NCBI GenBank assembly: GCA_015698045.1
Contig: BLAL01000271.1
Location: 62,001-126,000, forward strand
Direction of reading: 5' to 3'
DNA length: 64,000 nt
From: Rhizophagus clarus
Taxonomy: Eukaryota > Glomeromycota > Glomeromycetes > Glomerales > Glomeraceae
A program made the translations under genes and the position numbers. The notes under the pieces are model-generated. The model did no database searches and was not told the DNA's origin. It saw only the letters and a program-made list of their open reading frames with translations. This document shows, piece after piece, positions 24,140 to 35,956 of the stretch (position 1 is the first letter of the stretch; the number at the start of each line of letters is the position of its first letter).

Positions 24140-26190
24140 GATGATAACGAAAATGATTCAGAAGACGTAAGTAATGATTATATATAGAGCCTTTGTTTCT
24201 TGTTTAATCATATTAGATTTCAATGAAATGAATCTAGTTCCTGTTTCCAATCTCATCAATCTTGGCATCAAACTCATATTAATCGATCTCGTAATCGCTT
24301 AAAATCTCGCTCAATGACTCGTCAACCTCAATCTCGTCCATCTTGATCTAAATCTTATTATTATCATTCTGAATTCTAATGATCACGTTCCCATCGCTCT
24401 CGCTTTCCTCATTGTTCCCATCATTCTCATTCTCATCAATATCGATCTCGCTCCCCTCATTGTTTTCATTATTCTCATTCTCATCAACGTTAATTTTGAT
24501 CTCGCTCTCATTCTTCTCATCGACATCAATCACGTTCTCAATCTCAACATAATCAAAACTATCAAAATGTCTCTAGAGGGAGATCAATTACAAAAAGTAA
24601 TATTATTTTATATTAGTGCTAATTAAATTTCATTTTACTTATACTATACCAATTTAACATTATTGTTATAGGATCCTTAACCTATCTATCTTTAACAATT
24701 CCTTCTTCTTCACCTCCAGCGAACGGTAGTATTTCTTTCACGTTTCTTTACTTACTTGCACGTAAAATTTTTTATACTAAATGATTTATATTAAATACTG
24801 ATTTATAATAGGTGTTAACAACAGAGAAGTCAGCGAATTAAGAAGCATGATTTCAAATCTTACCAAACATGTGGAAGTGCTAACAGAAAAAAGAACGAGT
24901 GAAGGACCAAAAAATAGAAGCTTATCACCAGTTCTGTCCAGAAAGAATCGGCGTGTTTTCCTCCAATAACTGATAAAAATTTCAAAAAAACCATTCATGT
25001 AAATATATCTTTATTTTATTAAATATTTCTCTTTTGTATTGATCGTTAAAAAATGAGTGTTATATTAAATAGGATGAGGTAATCCATATTATAAACAACC
25101 TCAATTTGTCGATTCTTTTCAACATATCAAAGACATTTAGTAAACAAAAAAAGTCGATAAATAAGAAACTTCTACCAGCCGTTAAAGCAGCAATGCCTCC
25201 TTCATTAGAGGTATACGATACAGAACTTTTAAAAGTAATAAAACAGCTACACAAATCACGGCGGGAGATTTGAAAATTAAAAAAGGAGGGTAAGATAGAT
25301 GAATACAATAAACAGCAACATATGACGTTGAGGAGAGATCAGGTGTGAAATTCATTATTTAAAATAACAATGTATATAATCTATTAATTATTTTAATTTA
25401 TTCTTTAATAGAAAATGACAAGAAGACGCAAAGGTCTCCAACACATGATCTTCACACAAGACAGCATTCTAGATGATTGTCGTCCTGAAAATATGACTAG
25501 GGAAGTATTTATTAAAGATTGCGAAAAGGCAGTAAATACCACAGAAGTCCATTTAAATGAATAGTCTACTGAAGATGAAGTTCTGGCAAATGAAGAGCAT
25601 AACAATAACATAAGATCAGGAAGGTTGATAAGTACAAATTCTGTAATTAAGATTCACAATAAAGAGTGGAGGTCTTCTAAAGTACGTAAAGTTGCGAAAG
25701 TTTAAAACATAAGTATTTATGCTAATAAGTTATAAATTTATCATTAGGTTAAAAGAATCTTATTTTGAGCAGACGAGATCAAAGTAAGCATCGGAACCAG
25801 GTTAAGTCACAAATGTTATCGTCTAAATGATGTCGATAAAAAAAGCAGACTAACACAAGACATGGCTAATTGGTGGATATCATCAAGGTGGATTAAACCA
25901 GAATCTGATAATGATGATGATGATGAGAATAATGACGGTGATAATAACGATGATGACAATAATGGTAATAATGATAATAACGATGATGACAATAATGGTA
26001 ATAATGATAATAACGATGATGACAATAATGGTAATGGTGATAATAACGATGATAGCAATAATGGTAATGCTAATAAAAATGATGGAACTAATGAAGAACA
26101 AAATGATGATAATAATGGTAATTTAGAAGTAGATGAGCACCAAGGTCCCTTTTACTTAGAAGTACTGGTCGATATCAGAAGACATACATA
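24140..26190 (+). pseudogene. CACTA-1 accessory protein gene, multi-exon, broken
   Basis: Series of exon-like blocks with GT-AG borders: 24140-24168 (SDDNENDSED, donor GTAAGT); about 24219-24596 (Ser/Arg/His-rich, many SRSH/HSHSH); about 24812-25013; 25073-25341 (starts DEVIHIINNLNLSILFNISK, donor CAG|GTGTGA); 25412-25680 (starts KMTRRRKGLQHMIFTQD, contains IHNKEWRSSK); 25749-26190 (contains TRLSHKCYRLNDVDKKSRLT, ends in an acidic Asn/Asp tail). The last three join in phase 0. In-frame TGA, TAG and TGA interrupt these three blocks once each. The layout opposite a Tnp2 transposase recalls the TnpA/accessory partner of CACTA elements, but I recognise no domain; that role is inferred from position. 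Confidence 0.55.
25930..26090 (+). repeat. 30-bp coding repeat (DNNDDDNNGN)n
   Basis: About four units of GATAATAACGATGATGACAA plus TAATGGTAAT encode an acidic Asn/Asp/Gly tail at the C-terminus of the accessory gene. The antisense frame is only a shadow. Confidence 0.75.
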
Positions 26191-27049
26191 AATTTAGATA
26201 TTTGTTTCATCATTTAAAATCAACTGCTTGTATTTTGAGTGATTTAAATTCCGTTGTTTATAAATTAACTCTCTAATATCGTTTCTATCCTATTAATCTT
26301 TTTTTTAGAGCTCTGGTTATTTTATAGTCATTTATAAGTAACATGACAAGATAAATATGATTTTAATATATTTTATATAAACATTCTATACATAATAATA
26401 ATATAATAATAAGAACAATATAGTAATATAATAATAATAATATGGACAATATAATAATATAATAATAATAAATATATCATAAATTGCAGTATATATTATA
26501 AAATAATAGCATACATATTATATATCATACATATTAAATATTAAAAATAAATCAATTATCAAAAATGGAAAAATAAAATAAAACCAGACAATAATAGTAA
26601 TTATGAATTATGAGAAAATTGATAATAGAAAGATCTCTTTTGACTCAAAAAAAAAAAAAAAAAAAAAAAAAAATAATAGAAAGATCTGATATATAAATCG
26701 GCATAAATTATTTTTGAAATATTTATACTGAACTAAAAAACTGGACAATAATAGTAATTATGAATTATGAGAAAATTGATAATAGAAAGATCTGATATAT
26801 AAATCGGTATAAACTATTTTTGAAATGTTTATATTGAATTAAACTTGGCAATCTGATTTTAGGAGATTTGGCATGATTATTTAAAAATCGGCATTCTGAT
26901 TTTTTGTTCATAAATAACGTATTTCCGGTCACAAACAATTCGTGCCATAAAATCAGCTTTAAAAAGCCACAAATCAGACAAATATATCTAAAAATTGGTT
27001 AAAAATTGGACTGCTGATTTTTGATAATTTTTTTTTTATTTGACCTGTG
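26191..27049. repeat. Right end of CACTA-1 with internal duplication
   Basis: A segment of about 75 bp (ACAATAATAGTAATTATGAA, then AATTGATAATAGAAAGATCT and following) occurs at about 26588 and 26744, separated by a 28-nt A-run. Subterminal AATCGG/AATCAG phrases occupy 26840-27030. No gene. Confidence 0.5.
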
Positions 27050-27849
27050 TCTTCATTAAATGCTAATATATTTAGTATTTTTTAACTAATATCTCACTAA
27101 ACAATATTGAAAAATGATTTTATTTTTAGTGACAAAAACTTCAACAACAGTTCTTTTTTATGGTTTTAATTTTAAAACTAAATTTATTCAAAAAAAAACT
27201 AGTTATTTTATTATTTTATTTTTGAATATCTTTTTTTTATTATTATTAATATTATTAGCATAATATAAAATAAATTATAAAAAAAGTAGCAAAGTTAAAA
27301 AATTGAAGTCACATTTCGTAATATTTATTCCAAAGCTACTACTTAAATGAATAACAAAAAAATATTAGTCATTAAATAAACATAATAAAGCCTTTCTCTT
27401 CTTCCATTTCCTGTAAATCCAGTTTCTCAGTCATTGTTTCTACAAAGTAAAAATAAATGGAAATGTTAGTTATTATTCATCAGATAAATATAAAAAAGCT
27501 TTTTTTCTCTTTTTCTTCCTATTACCTGTAAATCCAGTTTAACCTGATGAGCATTCCTATAAAATAGATAGAATGTTTTCATTAAATAAATATAAAAAAA
27601 ATCCCTTTCCCTATTTCTTCCATTATCTATAAATCTGGTCTGTCTCAGATTCTCAGCTGGCATTCCTATAAAATAGAAATAGAAATATATAGAACATTAG
27701 AGACATTTTTCATTAAAAAATAAATTAAAAAAACAAAGTCTTACTTTACGCTATTTATTTTCAAAGCTAATCCAAAATTATTACCTGAAAAAATAAAGTA
27801 ATGTTTTAAAAAAACTGAAACTGAAAAAATATACTATTTGTAATTGATA
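27050..27849 (-). repeat. Short array of exon/intron-like units (~115 bp)
   Basis: On the minus strand three units repeat between about 27690 and 27390. Each has an acceptor (TTTTATAG, or TTTGTAG in the last), a short core and a donor-like end. The cleanest core is 27556-27526, 31 nt: GAATGCTCATCAGGTTAAAC, then TGGATTTACAG, followed by GTAATAGG. The same ACTGGATTTACAG end recurs in the next unit (27440), and GAATGCCAGCTGAG begins the first (27665). The 65-codon frame here reads straight through these introns. The rest is AT-rich. Confidence 0.5.
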
Positions 27850-27855
27850 TTAGGA

Positions 27856-30195
27856 TAGGACCCAGAAATATATATATAGGGGTCAGGTGACAAGAAAAAA
27901 ATTTATTATGATCTGTACGCAAGGGTTTTTTATATGAATGGTACGCAAAATTGACACCTGATATTGAAAATCCTGCAAAAATACGCAAATAAAATTTCAG
28001 ACTATCAAGAATTTAGCCGAGCTGGCTTACGAGCTAGCTTGAGCTTTTCAAGCTGCACCAGCCAGGGTCCATATAGAAAGAATTCCGCGTAGATCCTTCC
28101 TCACTTCAGCGGATCTTTGGAACTAAAAGTTTGTAGAATTCTAGATTTACAATTAAGGAATCCTTACGGATATTTATTGTTAATATTATTAATTTATTAA
28201 ATTTATTTTATATTTATTGTACATAATTTATTTATAAAATATTGGATATCATATTTTATTATTTAGTCTAATACAACTATTAGCAATAAACTGTAAAAAC
28301 CAATAAAATATTCTCATTTTTTATCGTTTTATGGTCTTCATATCAGCAGTTTGCTTCCAAATAATATTAAACAAATAGGAACAATTAAAAAAGAATCCAA
28401 GTTCCTAAGATTCAAGCCATTCAAGATATGAATTTTCACCTCCGAAGATCTGAAAAATTGGTGATCTAAAAAAAAATAGTAATGAAATGAAGCTGTTAAT
28501 AGCAGTTTCATTAAAAGACTATATAAAAAAATTACTAAAAAGGCTTCCTACAAAAATACATTCGTCCTAGCTCATCTAAAGAAAAAAAGAACCGAAGTCA
28601 ATTTACCGAGATCTAACGCGCCTAAAAATGAAGTAAAAATGAACAGTTAATAAAAATATACAAAAATATATATATGGGGTCTTTGCAATAGAAAGGTACG
28701 AAACTCAAAAAAATTTTTAAATTTACTTTATATGCTAATTATGTTTTTTATACTAAAATAAGTGTAAATTTAATATTAATTAAATTTTTATTTTTTTTTG
28801 AGTTTCGTACCTTTCTATTGCAAAGATCCCATATATTTATTTACTTTCCAGATTACTACGTCCAGAGAGACTCAAAAAAATCTCCTAAAGAAAAAAAGAA
28901 CGAAAAGTTAGTAATGTTCGCTAAAATACAGTAGATAATAAAAAAACATATATATATTTTTTACTTGTCAATATATATATATATCAAAATCTCACATTTT
29001 CAAAGATCTAAAGTCATGTTAAACGTCTAAAAAAAAAGGAAAACCAAATCGGTAGTACCATTTTGCTAAAAGAAATATAGTAAAAAAATAATTCCAGATT
29101 CTTACTTCACACATCTAGACCCAAAAAAAGTTGCAAGTTCTGAGCTCTGGCCAAAGATTCACGCCCCTATCCATCTTAAAAAAAAAATTATCAAAATTTC
29201 TACGTGTCCAGGCCATCTAAAATTGAAATCTATTTCTAAAAAAAGCTGTTAGTAACAGTTCGTTGAAATAAACTTGCATCCAGGACAGTATCCAGATCGA
29301 AATACCACTAAAAATGAAATTTATAGCCACTTGGATGGTCATCATACAGTATAACTGATAATTATTATTATTTTCTCATATTAAGTTTTTTTTTTAATCA
29401 GAAATCTACGCGATAAAGGTCCTAGCTACCTAAAAAGAGAATAAAGTCAAAACGTGTTAATAAAACGTTTCGATAAAAGAAATCAATTTAAAAAAATATA
29501 TATTTCAGATCCCTTACCAAATCACCACGAGTCCAAAGATCTGGCTGCCTGAAAAAAAAAGAAAATCGAAACATTGGTAGAACGTTTTGCTAAAGAAAAA
29601 TTCAAAATTCAAAATTATCCTTTATTCTACTCGGCCTAAAGAAAAACATAAAATATAAACGTATTAGTAAACATTTCATTAAAAGAATAAATTTAAAAAA
29701 AACCTCTTTCCTTATTCCTTACCGAAATTTGTATCAAACAAAAAAGCCGTGAGAAAAGGAAAGTTATGGGAAAAGGAGAGCTGTGGGAAAAGAAAAAGCC
29801 AATAGAGAGGAAAGGGACGAAAGGGAAAGGCCTGGCAACTGGAGAGTAAGGTAAAGGGAAAGAGTAGAGGACGGAGGAAATGAGAAAAAAAAAATGGGAA
29901 TGGCAATATGGAAGAGTTTTGTTGAGTTAAAAAAAAATTCTTATTTTTGATCGATCTGATTACTGTGCAATAAATATAGTATATACAGTATATGATCGGC
30001 CAAATTTAGACCAAATATACGCGAACTGAATTTCTTACATATAAAAATTTTGATGAAAAATACGCAATTTAATCACCTAACTATGAACAAAAAAATCCTG
30101 AATTATACGCAAATCAAAACCTTACACTGTCTAACTTCACTATAATGGCGACGCATCAGTAGACCCTACCCCTATATGTATATTTCTGGGTCCTA
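27856..30195. mobile_element. TIR element with TAGGACCCAGAAATATA ends (2.34 kb)
   Basis: Left TAGGACCCAGAAATATATAT and inverted right TAGGACCCAGAAATATACAT match, followed by ATAGGGGT on both sides. The direct repeat TTAGGA flanks it at 27850-27855 and 30196-30201. Subterminal ATACGCAAAT phrases occur on both sides. The inside has no transposase. It carries decayed minus-strand units with TTTTTTCTTTAG-type acceptors (28400-29700), and a MITE at 28677. Superfamily not assigned. Confidence 0.6.
28677..28830. mobile_element. Hairpin MITE (~154 bp)
   Basis: GGGTCTTTGCAATAGAAAGG, then TACGAAACTCAAAAAAA, is mirrored at the right end with one mismatch (GATCCC), leaving about 75 bp of AT-rich loop. 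Flanked by AT repeats (possible ATATAT duplication). Non-coding. Confidence 0.75.
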
Positions 30196-30658
30196 TTAGG
30201 ATTTACTTGTCATAATGCTCATAATAGATTAATAAATAATATTTCTATAAAAAAATTAGAAAAGAATGTTAATAATATTTTTAAAATCAATTCCATATTA
30301 ATTTACTTCAAACTTAAAGAATTACATGCAAAAAATAGAATTTACATAAATTTTATTATATATTAGTATTATAAAATCTGTTATGAAATTTTTTTTTATT
30401 TTGGTGACTTATTTGAGATTTTATTAATGACATTTTTAAATAGTTACTTTGGATTAGCAATTAATAGATTGGTTAGGACTTATTAAGATTAGATCCTTAT
30501 TAGTTTAAAAAATCAGATTTAAAGATTGGCAGACTTAGTTTTAAGACTAAGTTTTAGATCTGAAACTTAAGGACTTTATCATCCTTAAACACCAGTTGCA
30601 AGATTTTGAGAAATCAAATTTTTAAATTACATGATTAATTTTGCAGATTATTGTTTAA

Positions 30659-32554
30659 GGAGCGTGCTAGAAATCAGCTGATTTAATAGGGGGTGGAGGG
30701 CTAATCTAAAAATCAGGTTCCTATGATTGGCTATAAATTATATAATATATATAATATATTATTATTATTTATATATTAAAATAGTTTTTTGCAATTATCT
30801 TGCTATCTATTAGCTCAATTTAACTAAACTTTTTTTTATTTTGTAGGGCTTATCAAAAGCTATAAAACAAAAAAAAATTCATAAAAATTGGATTACTAGA
30901 TCACAAGTTATTTATATAAATATAATTATATATATCAGTCACCGGAAATGTCACATGCAGATCATTTTCATATTAAAATTATCTTGCATAACATCAATCG
31001 CATTACTTTATTTAGTAGTTAAACATTAAATTTTTTAATGTACTATACTTATACAAATTAAGAAATTGATAGATTATCATGTGTTCTATTAATTTCTATT
31101 CTTACTTTCTGATCTTGAATAATAAAATTTTTTTTTATAACGTACGAAAAACTCTCCTTAAAAACACACTTTTTTCAAGATTGAAGTTGAGAAATAAAAA
31201 AATATGCAGTTTTAAAAGTAAAAATATATGTAATTTTACGCGTAAAAAATGTTTTTCTAAGCTTGTAATAGCAGTTATTCAGGTAGTTTTTGTATAAAAC
31301 ATGAAAAACTAAAAAAAACACATTATTTTTAAATATACATAAATTTTTAGAATGAAATTTCATCACCTTGATCAAAATAAAGTACCTTTTATTGCTTAAG
31401 TAAAGTTGTTTAATAAAATCCAAAATACTTGGATCTTAAATTTTATAAATATAGGTATAATATTTGAAAAAAAACTCGCATTTTTATAATAGAACTGACA
31501 ACTAAATCTATTTTACATATTTAGAGCGTAATTTTGGTACATTGGCAAAATGAAATTGCTTACTGCGGCTTAAGTTATGTTGTTCAGAAGTGTCAAAAAT
31601 ATTTATATTATAAATTTTTTAAGTATATAATAAACATTCATAGAGTAATATATATTTTGCAAAACTGCACTAATTTTCAATTTCTAAATTTTTTTACATC
31701 TGTTTAGTGAATTCAGAGCGTAATTTCAATACTTTGTTCAAAGTAAACTACTTTTTGTTGCTTAAGTAGAGTTGTTTAGGTAGGTTAGATCTATTCGTAT
31801 CTTAAATTTTATAATACTATGATTAATATATATGGAGAAATTAACGTTTATATTTTCTTACTCATTTAGAAATTTTAGAGCATAATTTCAACACTTTGGT
31901 CAAAGTAAATTGCCTTTTAATGCTTAAGTAATATTGTTCAGGAGGATCTAAATTACTTGTATATCAAATTTTATAATGCGATGATTAATACTTATGGGAG
32001 AATTAGCATTTTTTGTAACGGTATTAATTTCCAATCTTTAATTTTTTATTATTTTAATAAAAAAAATAGACTATTTTTAAATAAAGATTCAAGTTGAATA
32101 ATAAAGATTAAATGGAAATTTTTTTTATAAAATTGTAAAGGCACTTAATAAGTTTATATTTTTGCTTTTAAATTAAAGTACTATATTATATAAATGTAAT
32201 GCTATATTTGATCTGTATTTTTTCAATTTTAACTTAATTTAGGCTGAAATTACGAGGTTGGCCAGAATTAGCAAAATTTTGGCCAGAATTATGAATTATT
32301 GATCAGCAAATTTAACCAGACTTAATTAATTTTAGCCAACTTTAATTATATATATGCGCTATACATTTGAAGAGGATACTGTGCCACAAATTTTTTTTTG
32401 CTAACCTTAATAAAAAAAATTTGCCTTCTTTTTTTGTGACATTTCCAGTAATTGATATTATTATATATTTTTTAACCAATCAAATGCGATCAGGTGGGGG
32501 GTGGGGGGGTAAGGGCTACTAATTGAAGGAAATCAGCTGATTTCTAGCACGCCC
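30659..32554. mobile_element. TTAA-flanked TIR element (piggyBac-like target), 1.9 kb
   Basis: Left GGAGCGTGCTAGAAATCAGC and inverted right GGGCGTGCTAGAAATCAGCT match through about 24 bp (CGTGCTAGAAATCAGCTGATTT). TTAA sits directly outside each end (30655-30658, 32555-32558). TTAA duplication is the piggyBac signature, but only ends and target support this. A nested inverted pair GGAAATGTCAC lies at 30944 and 32446. No transposase. Confidence 0.55.
31340..32020. repeat. ~165-bp tandem repeats
   Basis: Four divergent units share AGAGCGTAATTTCAA, TTGGTCAAAGTAAA, TTGCTTAAGTA, GTTGTT(T/C)AG and TCTTAAATTTTATAATA. AT-rich and non-coding; the frames at 31079-31423 are not supported as genes. Confidence 0.5.
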
Positions 32555-32558
32555 TTAA

Positions 32559-33117
32559 TTATAAAAAAATTCAGATTTTTTAGAATTCTTTTATATTAAA
32601 CTAAGATAAAATTTTGCAAGAAATTTATTAAAAGTATTGTTTTTTTTCTAACAAACTTGTACAACTTATTAATATCATAAAAATAAAATATAATTAATAA
32701 AAAAAATGTTAAATTTACAATTTTTTTATTAATCTATTACTAATAAAAAATTGTATTTTTTGAAAAATTAGGCTAATAAATATATAATTATCATAAAATC
32801 TTGAATTTAATTTTTTGGCTTAGTTTTACCTTTTGCTATAGAAGTTCCCATATATAAAAAAAACTCAAAAAAAAGAATATACTAAAAAAATTGTATATTT
32901 ATTATTATAAAAAATAAGTTTACATTATAAAACTGTAGTTTTTTGCTTTATTTCTCACTTTTTTATAATTAGTAAATGCTAAAATTATGAAAACTTATTT
33001 ATGTGTTATATAAATCATACAATATAAGTAAAAAAACTTGAAAAATTATAATAAGTTAAAAAAATCTTATATTTATTGTTGAAAAAATGATATTTTATAT
33101 AGCAAAATATTTATATT
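32559..33117. repeat. AT-rich tandem repeats left of MULE-like B
   Basis: Two ~150-bp units from about 32850 share AAAAAACT(C/T)AAAAAA, AAAAAAAT(C/T)(T/G)TATATTTATT and AGTAAATGCTAAAATTAT. Related units lie at 51150-51330 and 53085-53300, suggesting one array split by later insertions. Confidence 0.5.
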
Positions 33118-34167
33118 ATACAAATAGGGTGAATTTATTCCTCACCTTGGGTGAGATTTGATATTACTCACCCCTATCACGTGATCAATATTTTGACTGA
33201 CTAATTTTTAATTGGCTGATTTTTTTAACTCAAATTTTCTGTTATCAGTTTAAAAAATTTTGTAACGTAACAATTTTTTTTTTTCGCAAAACATTTTATT
33301 TTATTCCTTTAAAGTTTACTGAATAGAAGAATGAAACGCAATTATTCAAAATCAAAACTTTTATCTTTAATATAACTAGTAATAATGACATCAAAACCCC
33401 AATAATAATGATAAAAATGATGATAAAAGACAAAAAAAGATATGATAAATAATGAAAACAAAAGGGAAACAAAACAAAGGTGAAAAGAAAAAGGAGACAA
33501 GATCAAAAAGAAAAGAAAAAGAATATTGATGGAAAAGATAAAACAAAAAGAAAGGGAGATGAAGAAAGAGAAATAAAAGGAAAAAGAAACGAAAACAGAA
33601 AGAAGAACGAAAGGGAAAGTGGACGATAAGGGGAAAATGAAAGGGGAAAACAAAAGGAAACAAAATCAAAAAATAAAATGAAGATGAAAGGTGGGAGTAA
33701 AATTTGTTAGTAGTGATCATAAGAGAATACATTAAAAAAAAAAAATTTGAAATGAAACCGAACACCTACCTCGTTTTCAAAGAGATTTGGCATAGTAGAA
33801 AAATCCAGGAAAAAATGAAAGGGCAAAGGAATAAAGATAAAAGGAGCGAAGACAAAACTGAAAAGAAAACTGAGATTGAAAGAGATAAAGATGAAATTGA
33901 AAGAATAATCGCTATTTTCCCTATCCGTGGATCAAGATTTATAATACAGTACACAGGTCGAATGAAAAAAAATCGGAATTTGCTTTATTTTAATATGCTC
34001 TTACCGATTTTTATATAATTCTGCCAATTTTTATATAATTCTGCCGATTTTTCAATCAAAAATGATCGTCTTTAATTGGCTGACTATATAATTACATCAT
34101 TTGTTTATTGATTTATTGATAATTTTTTTTTATTTTTGCTTATTACCACTGGTCAAAATCAATTCTA

Positions 34168-34380
34168 TCGGGTACATATCGGGGACTTATATATCGGCGG
34201 CTAATTGGATAAATATCGGGTATTTTTACATATCGGGTACCTGATTTATTACACTTCAAAATATGCCTAATTACCAAGACCCTGATATCTAAACTATTGG
34301 TCACCGATATGTTATTTAATATATATCAGGCACAGTTCTATTTTACACATATCGGGTACCCGATATGTGATACAAATTTT
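34168..34380. repeat. Left subterminal TATCGGGTAC repeats of CACTA-3
   Basis: At least five TATCGGG(T)AC-type motifs, including TATCGGGTACCCGATATGTG, a palindromic pair. Probable transposase-binding sites by analogy with CACTA elements. Confidence 0.65.
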
Positions 34381-34629
34381 AATACGTTAGATTTCATATT
34401 ATATAACGTATTAAGAAATTTTTTAGAGTTTACTTTCTTTATAGATTTTTCTTTTTAGAAATTTTTAATTCGTTTAATGTAGTTAAAAAATTTTTATTGT
34501 CTTATTTATTTTGAATGCATTATCAAGTTTATAAATTTTTTGTAAAGTGTTTAAAAGTATAATTATTATTGTTAATATTTTTATTTTATTACGTATTTTA
34601 TTACAATAAATTAATAAAAAAGTTACAGT

Positions 34630-35254
34630 CATTTATAATACAATTTTAAGAAAAGTTTGCTCAAACTTTTCTTAATCGTGATCATGTTAGGATCAAGAGG
34701 AACAAGGGAAACTGCAACCTAAAATAAATAAAAGAAACGTTAAACTGTTTCTTTAATATTCAAAAAATATCCCTCCCTCTCTCCTTACATTTCAAGTCCG
34801 GAGTCCAGCAATCTGAAAAAAATAAAGAAAGAAATGTTAGTAACGTTTCTTTAACATTAAAAAAAAATCACCACCCTTTCCAACTTACATTCCCAAGTCC
34901 AGTTCGTCCAAGAAGGCCGGCAACCTAAAAAAAATAAAGAAAGAAACATTAGTAACGTTTCTTTAATATTAAAAAAAAATCTCCCGCCCTTTCTAACTTA
35001 CATTCTCAAGTCTGGTTCGTCCAAGAAGGCCGGCAACCTAAAAAAAATAAAGAAAGAAACGTTAGTAACATTTCTTTAATATTAAAAAAAAATCACCACC
35101 CTTTCCAACTTACATTTCCCAAGTCCGGTTTGTCCAAGAAGGCTGGCAACCTAAAAAAAATAAAGAAAGAAACGTTAGTAACGTTTCTTTAATATTAAAA
35201 AAAAATTCCCCCCACCCCTTCCAACTTACATTCCAAGTCCGGGAGTCCAGCAAC
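34630..35254 (-). repeat. Array of exon/intron-like units inside CACTA-3 (~115-125 bp)
   Basis: On the minus strand five units follow one pattern: TTTTTTTTAG, core, GTAAGTTGGAAAGG, AATATTAAAGAAACGTTACT, AACGTTTC, pyrimidine tract. TTACTAAC matches the fungal branch-point consensus. Cores: 35254-35230 (25 nt), 35150-35114 (37), 35037-35002 (36), 34924-34889 (36), 34812-34789 (24). The 36-nt core encodes VAGLLGRTGLGN and is a multiple of three. A last core from 34717 opens VAVSLVPLDPNMITIKK and stops at TGA near 34630, like a terminal exon. Cores of 25 and 37 nt break the phase. Expression unknown. Confidence 0.75.
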
Positions 35255-35259
35255 CTAAA

Positions 35260-35944
35260 AAAAAAATAAAAGAAAAATTATGGTTTAGAAAACCGTAAAA
35301 ATAGATTGATCATGATAATCAATGATCGTCAAATTAAATTAAAATGCCGAAACTATTGCATGTAAATGCCAAAAGGTTTCGGCAGTTTAGCAAAAATGAG
35401 TTTGATCACGTATTTTGAAAATGTGAAAGATTATTTCAAGATTTTATATTGTAAATTGATAGATTAGTTCTTTCAATTTGATCTATGGAAAGATTTTAGT
35501 AACATTTTGGAAGAATCAGCAGTATTAGATCTGTCACGCCTAAATGTACCTTTTTTAAAAATTTATTGGGGACATTTCATCATTACAATATATTATATAA
35601 TATATGATGACAGATTGTTTATTTAATTAATACTTTAATAAAAAAAAAAATGAATGTTTATTGAATAAAAGCAATTTATTATAATAAGCTTTAATTACTT
35701 ATAATTGAGGTCGAATTTTTTAATTTCAGTTGAATATAGGCCGATATTAAATCAAATTATAAAATAGTAAAAATATTAAAATAATAATTAGATGACTATA
35801 TAATATATATATATATTTAATAAAAAATAATAATAAAAGATAAAAAATAATAATAATAAAAATAATAAAAATATAAAAATATAAATAAAAAATAAAAATA
35901 AAAATAAAATATAAAAAATACAAAATAAAAAAAAAATAAAAATA
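35260..35944. other. AT-rich interior of CACTA-3
   Basis: No gene seen; A/T-only low complexity at 35800-35950. Confidence 0.5.
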
Positions 35945-35956
35945 AAAAAATATAAT

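Larger units (their letters stand above)
17538..27049. mobile_element. CACTA-1: EnSpm/CACTA transposon (9.5 kb, TSD TCT)
   Basis: Both ends are CACAGGTCAAAT (left at 17538, inverted right end at 27049), extended by A-runs and AATCAG/AATCGG-type subterminal repeats. The flanks carry TCT at 17535-17537 and 27050-27052. A 3-bp duplication with CAC... ends fits the CMC/CACTA superfamily. Inside are a minus-strand Tnp2-type transposase (broken) and a plus-strand multi-exon accessory gene (broken), diverging from about 22.6-24.1 kb. So it has full autonomous architecture but is dead. Confidence 0.85.
17396..30587. mobile_element. Decayed terminal-inverted-repeat element interrupted by CACTA-1 and others
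   Basis: The left end TAGGGATGGTAAAATCC (17396) and the inverted right end TAAGGATGATAAAGTCC (ending 30587) match. The next ~60 bp on each side also match as inverted repeats (AGACTTA, CTAAG, GGCAGACTTA phrases). Start and subterminal repeats recall hAT elements. No clear 8-bp duplication is visible, so this is tentative. Without the two nested elements about 1.3 kb would remain, including the mini-exon array near 27.4-27.7 kb. Confidence 0.4.

Noticed and set aside
24348..24533. Acidic minus-strand protein (Asp/Glu/Asn)
   Set aside because: Antisense shadow of the Ser/Arg/His-rich exon of the accessory gene.
26645..26672. Processed pseudogene tail (28-nt A-run)
   Set aside because: The A-run lies inside a local duplication with no gene-like sequence upstream; it is simple-sequence expansion.
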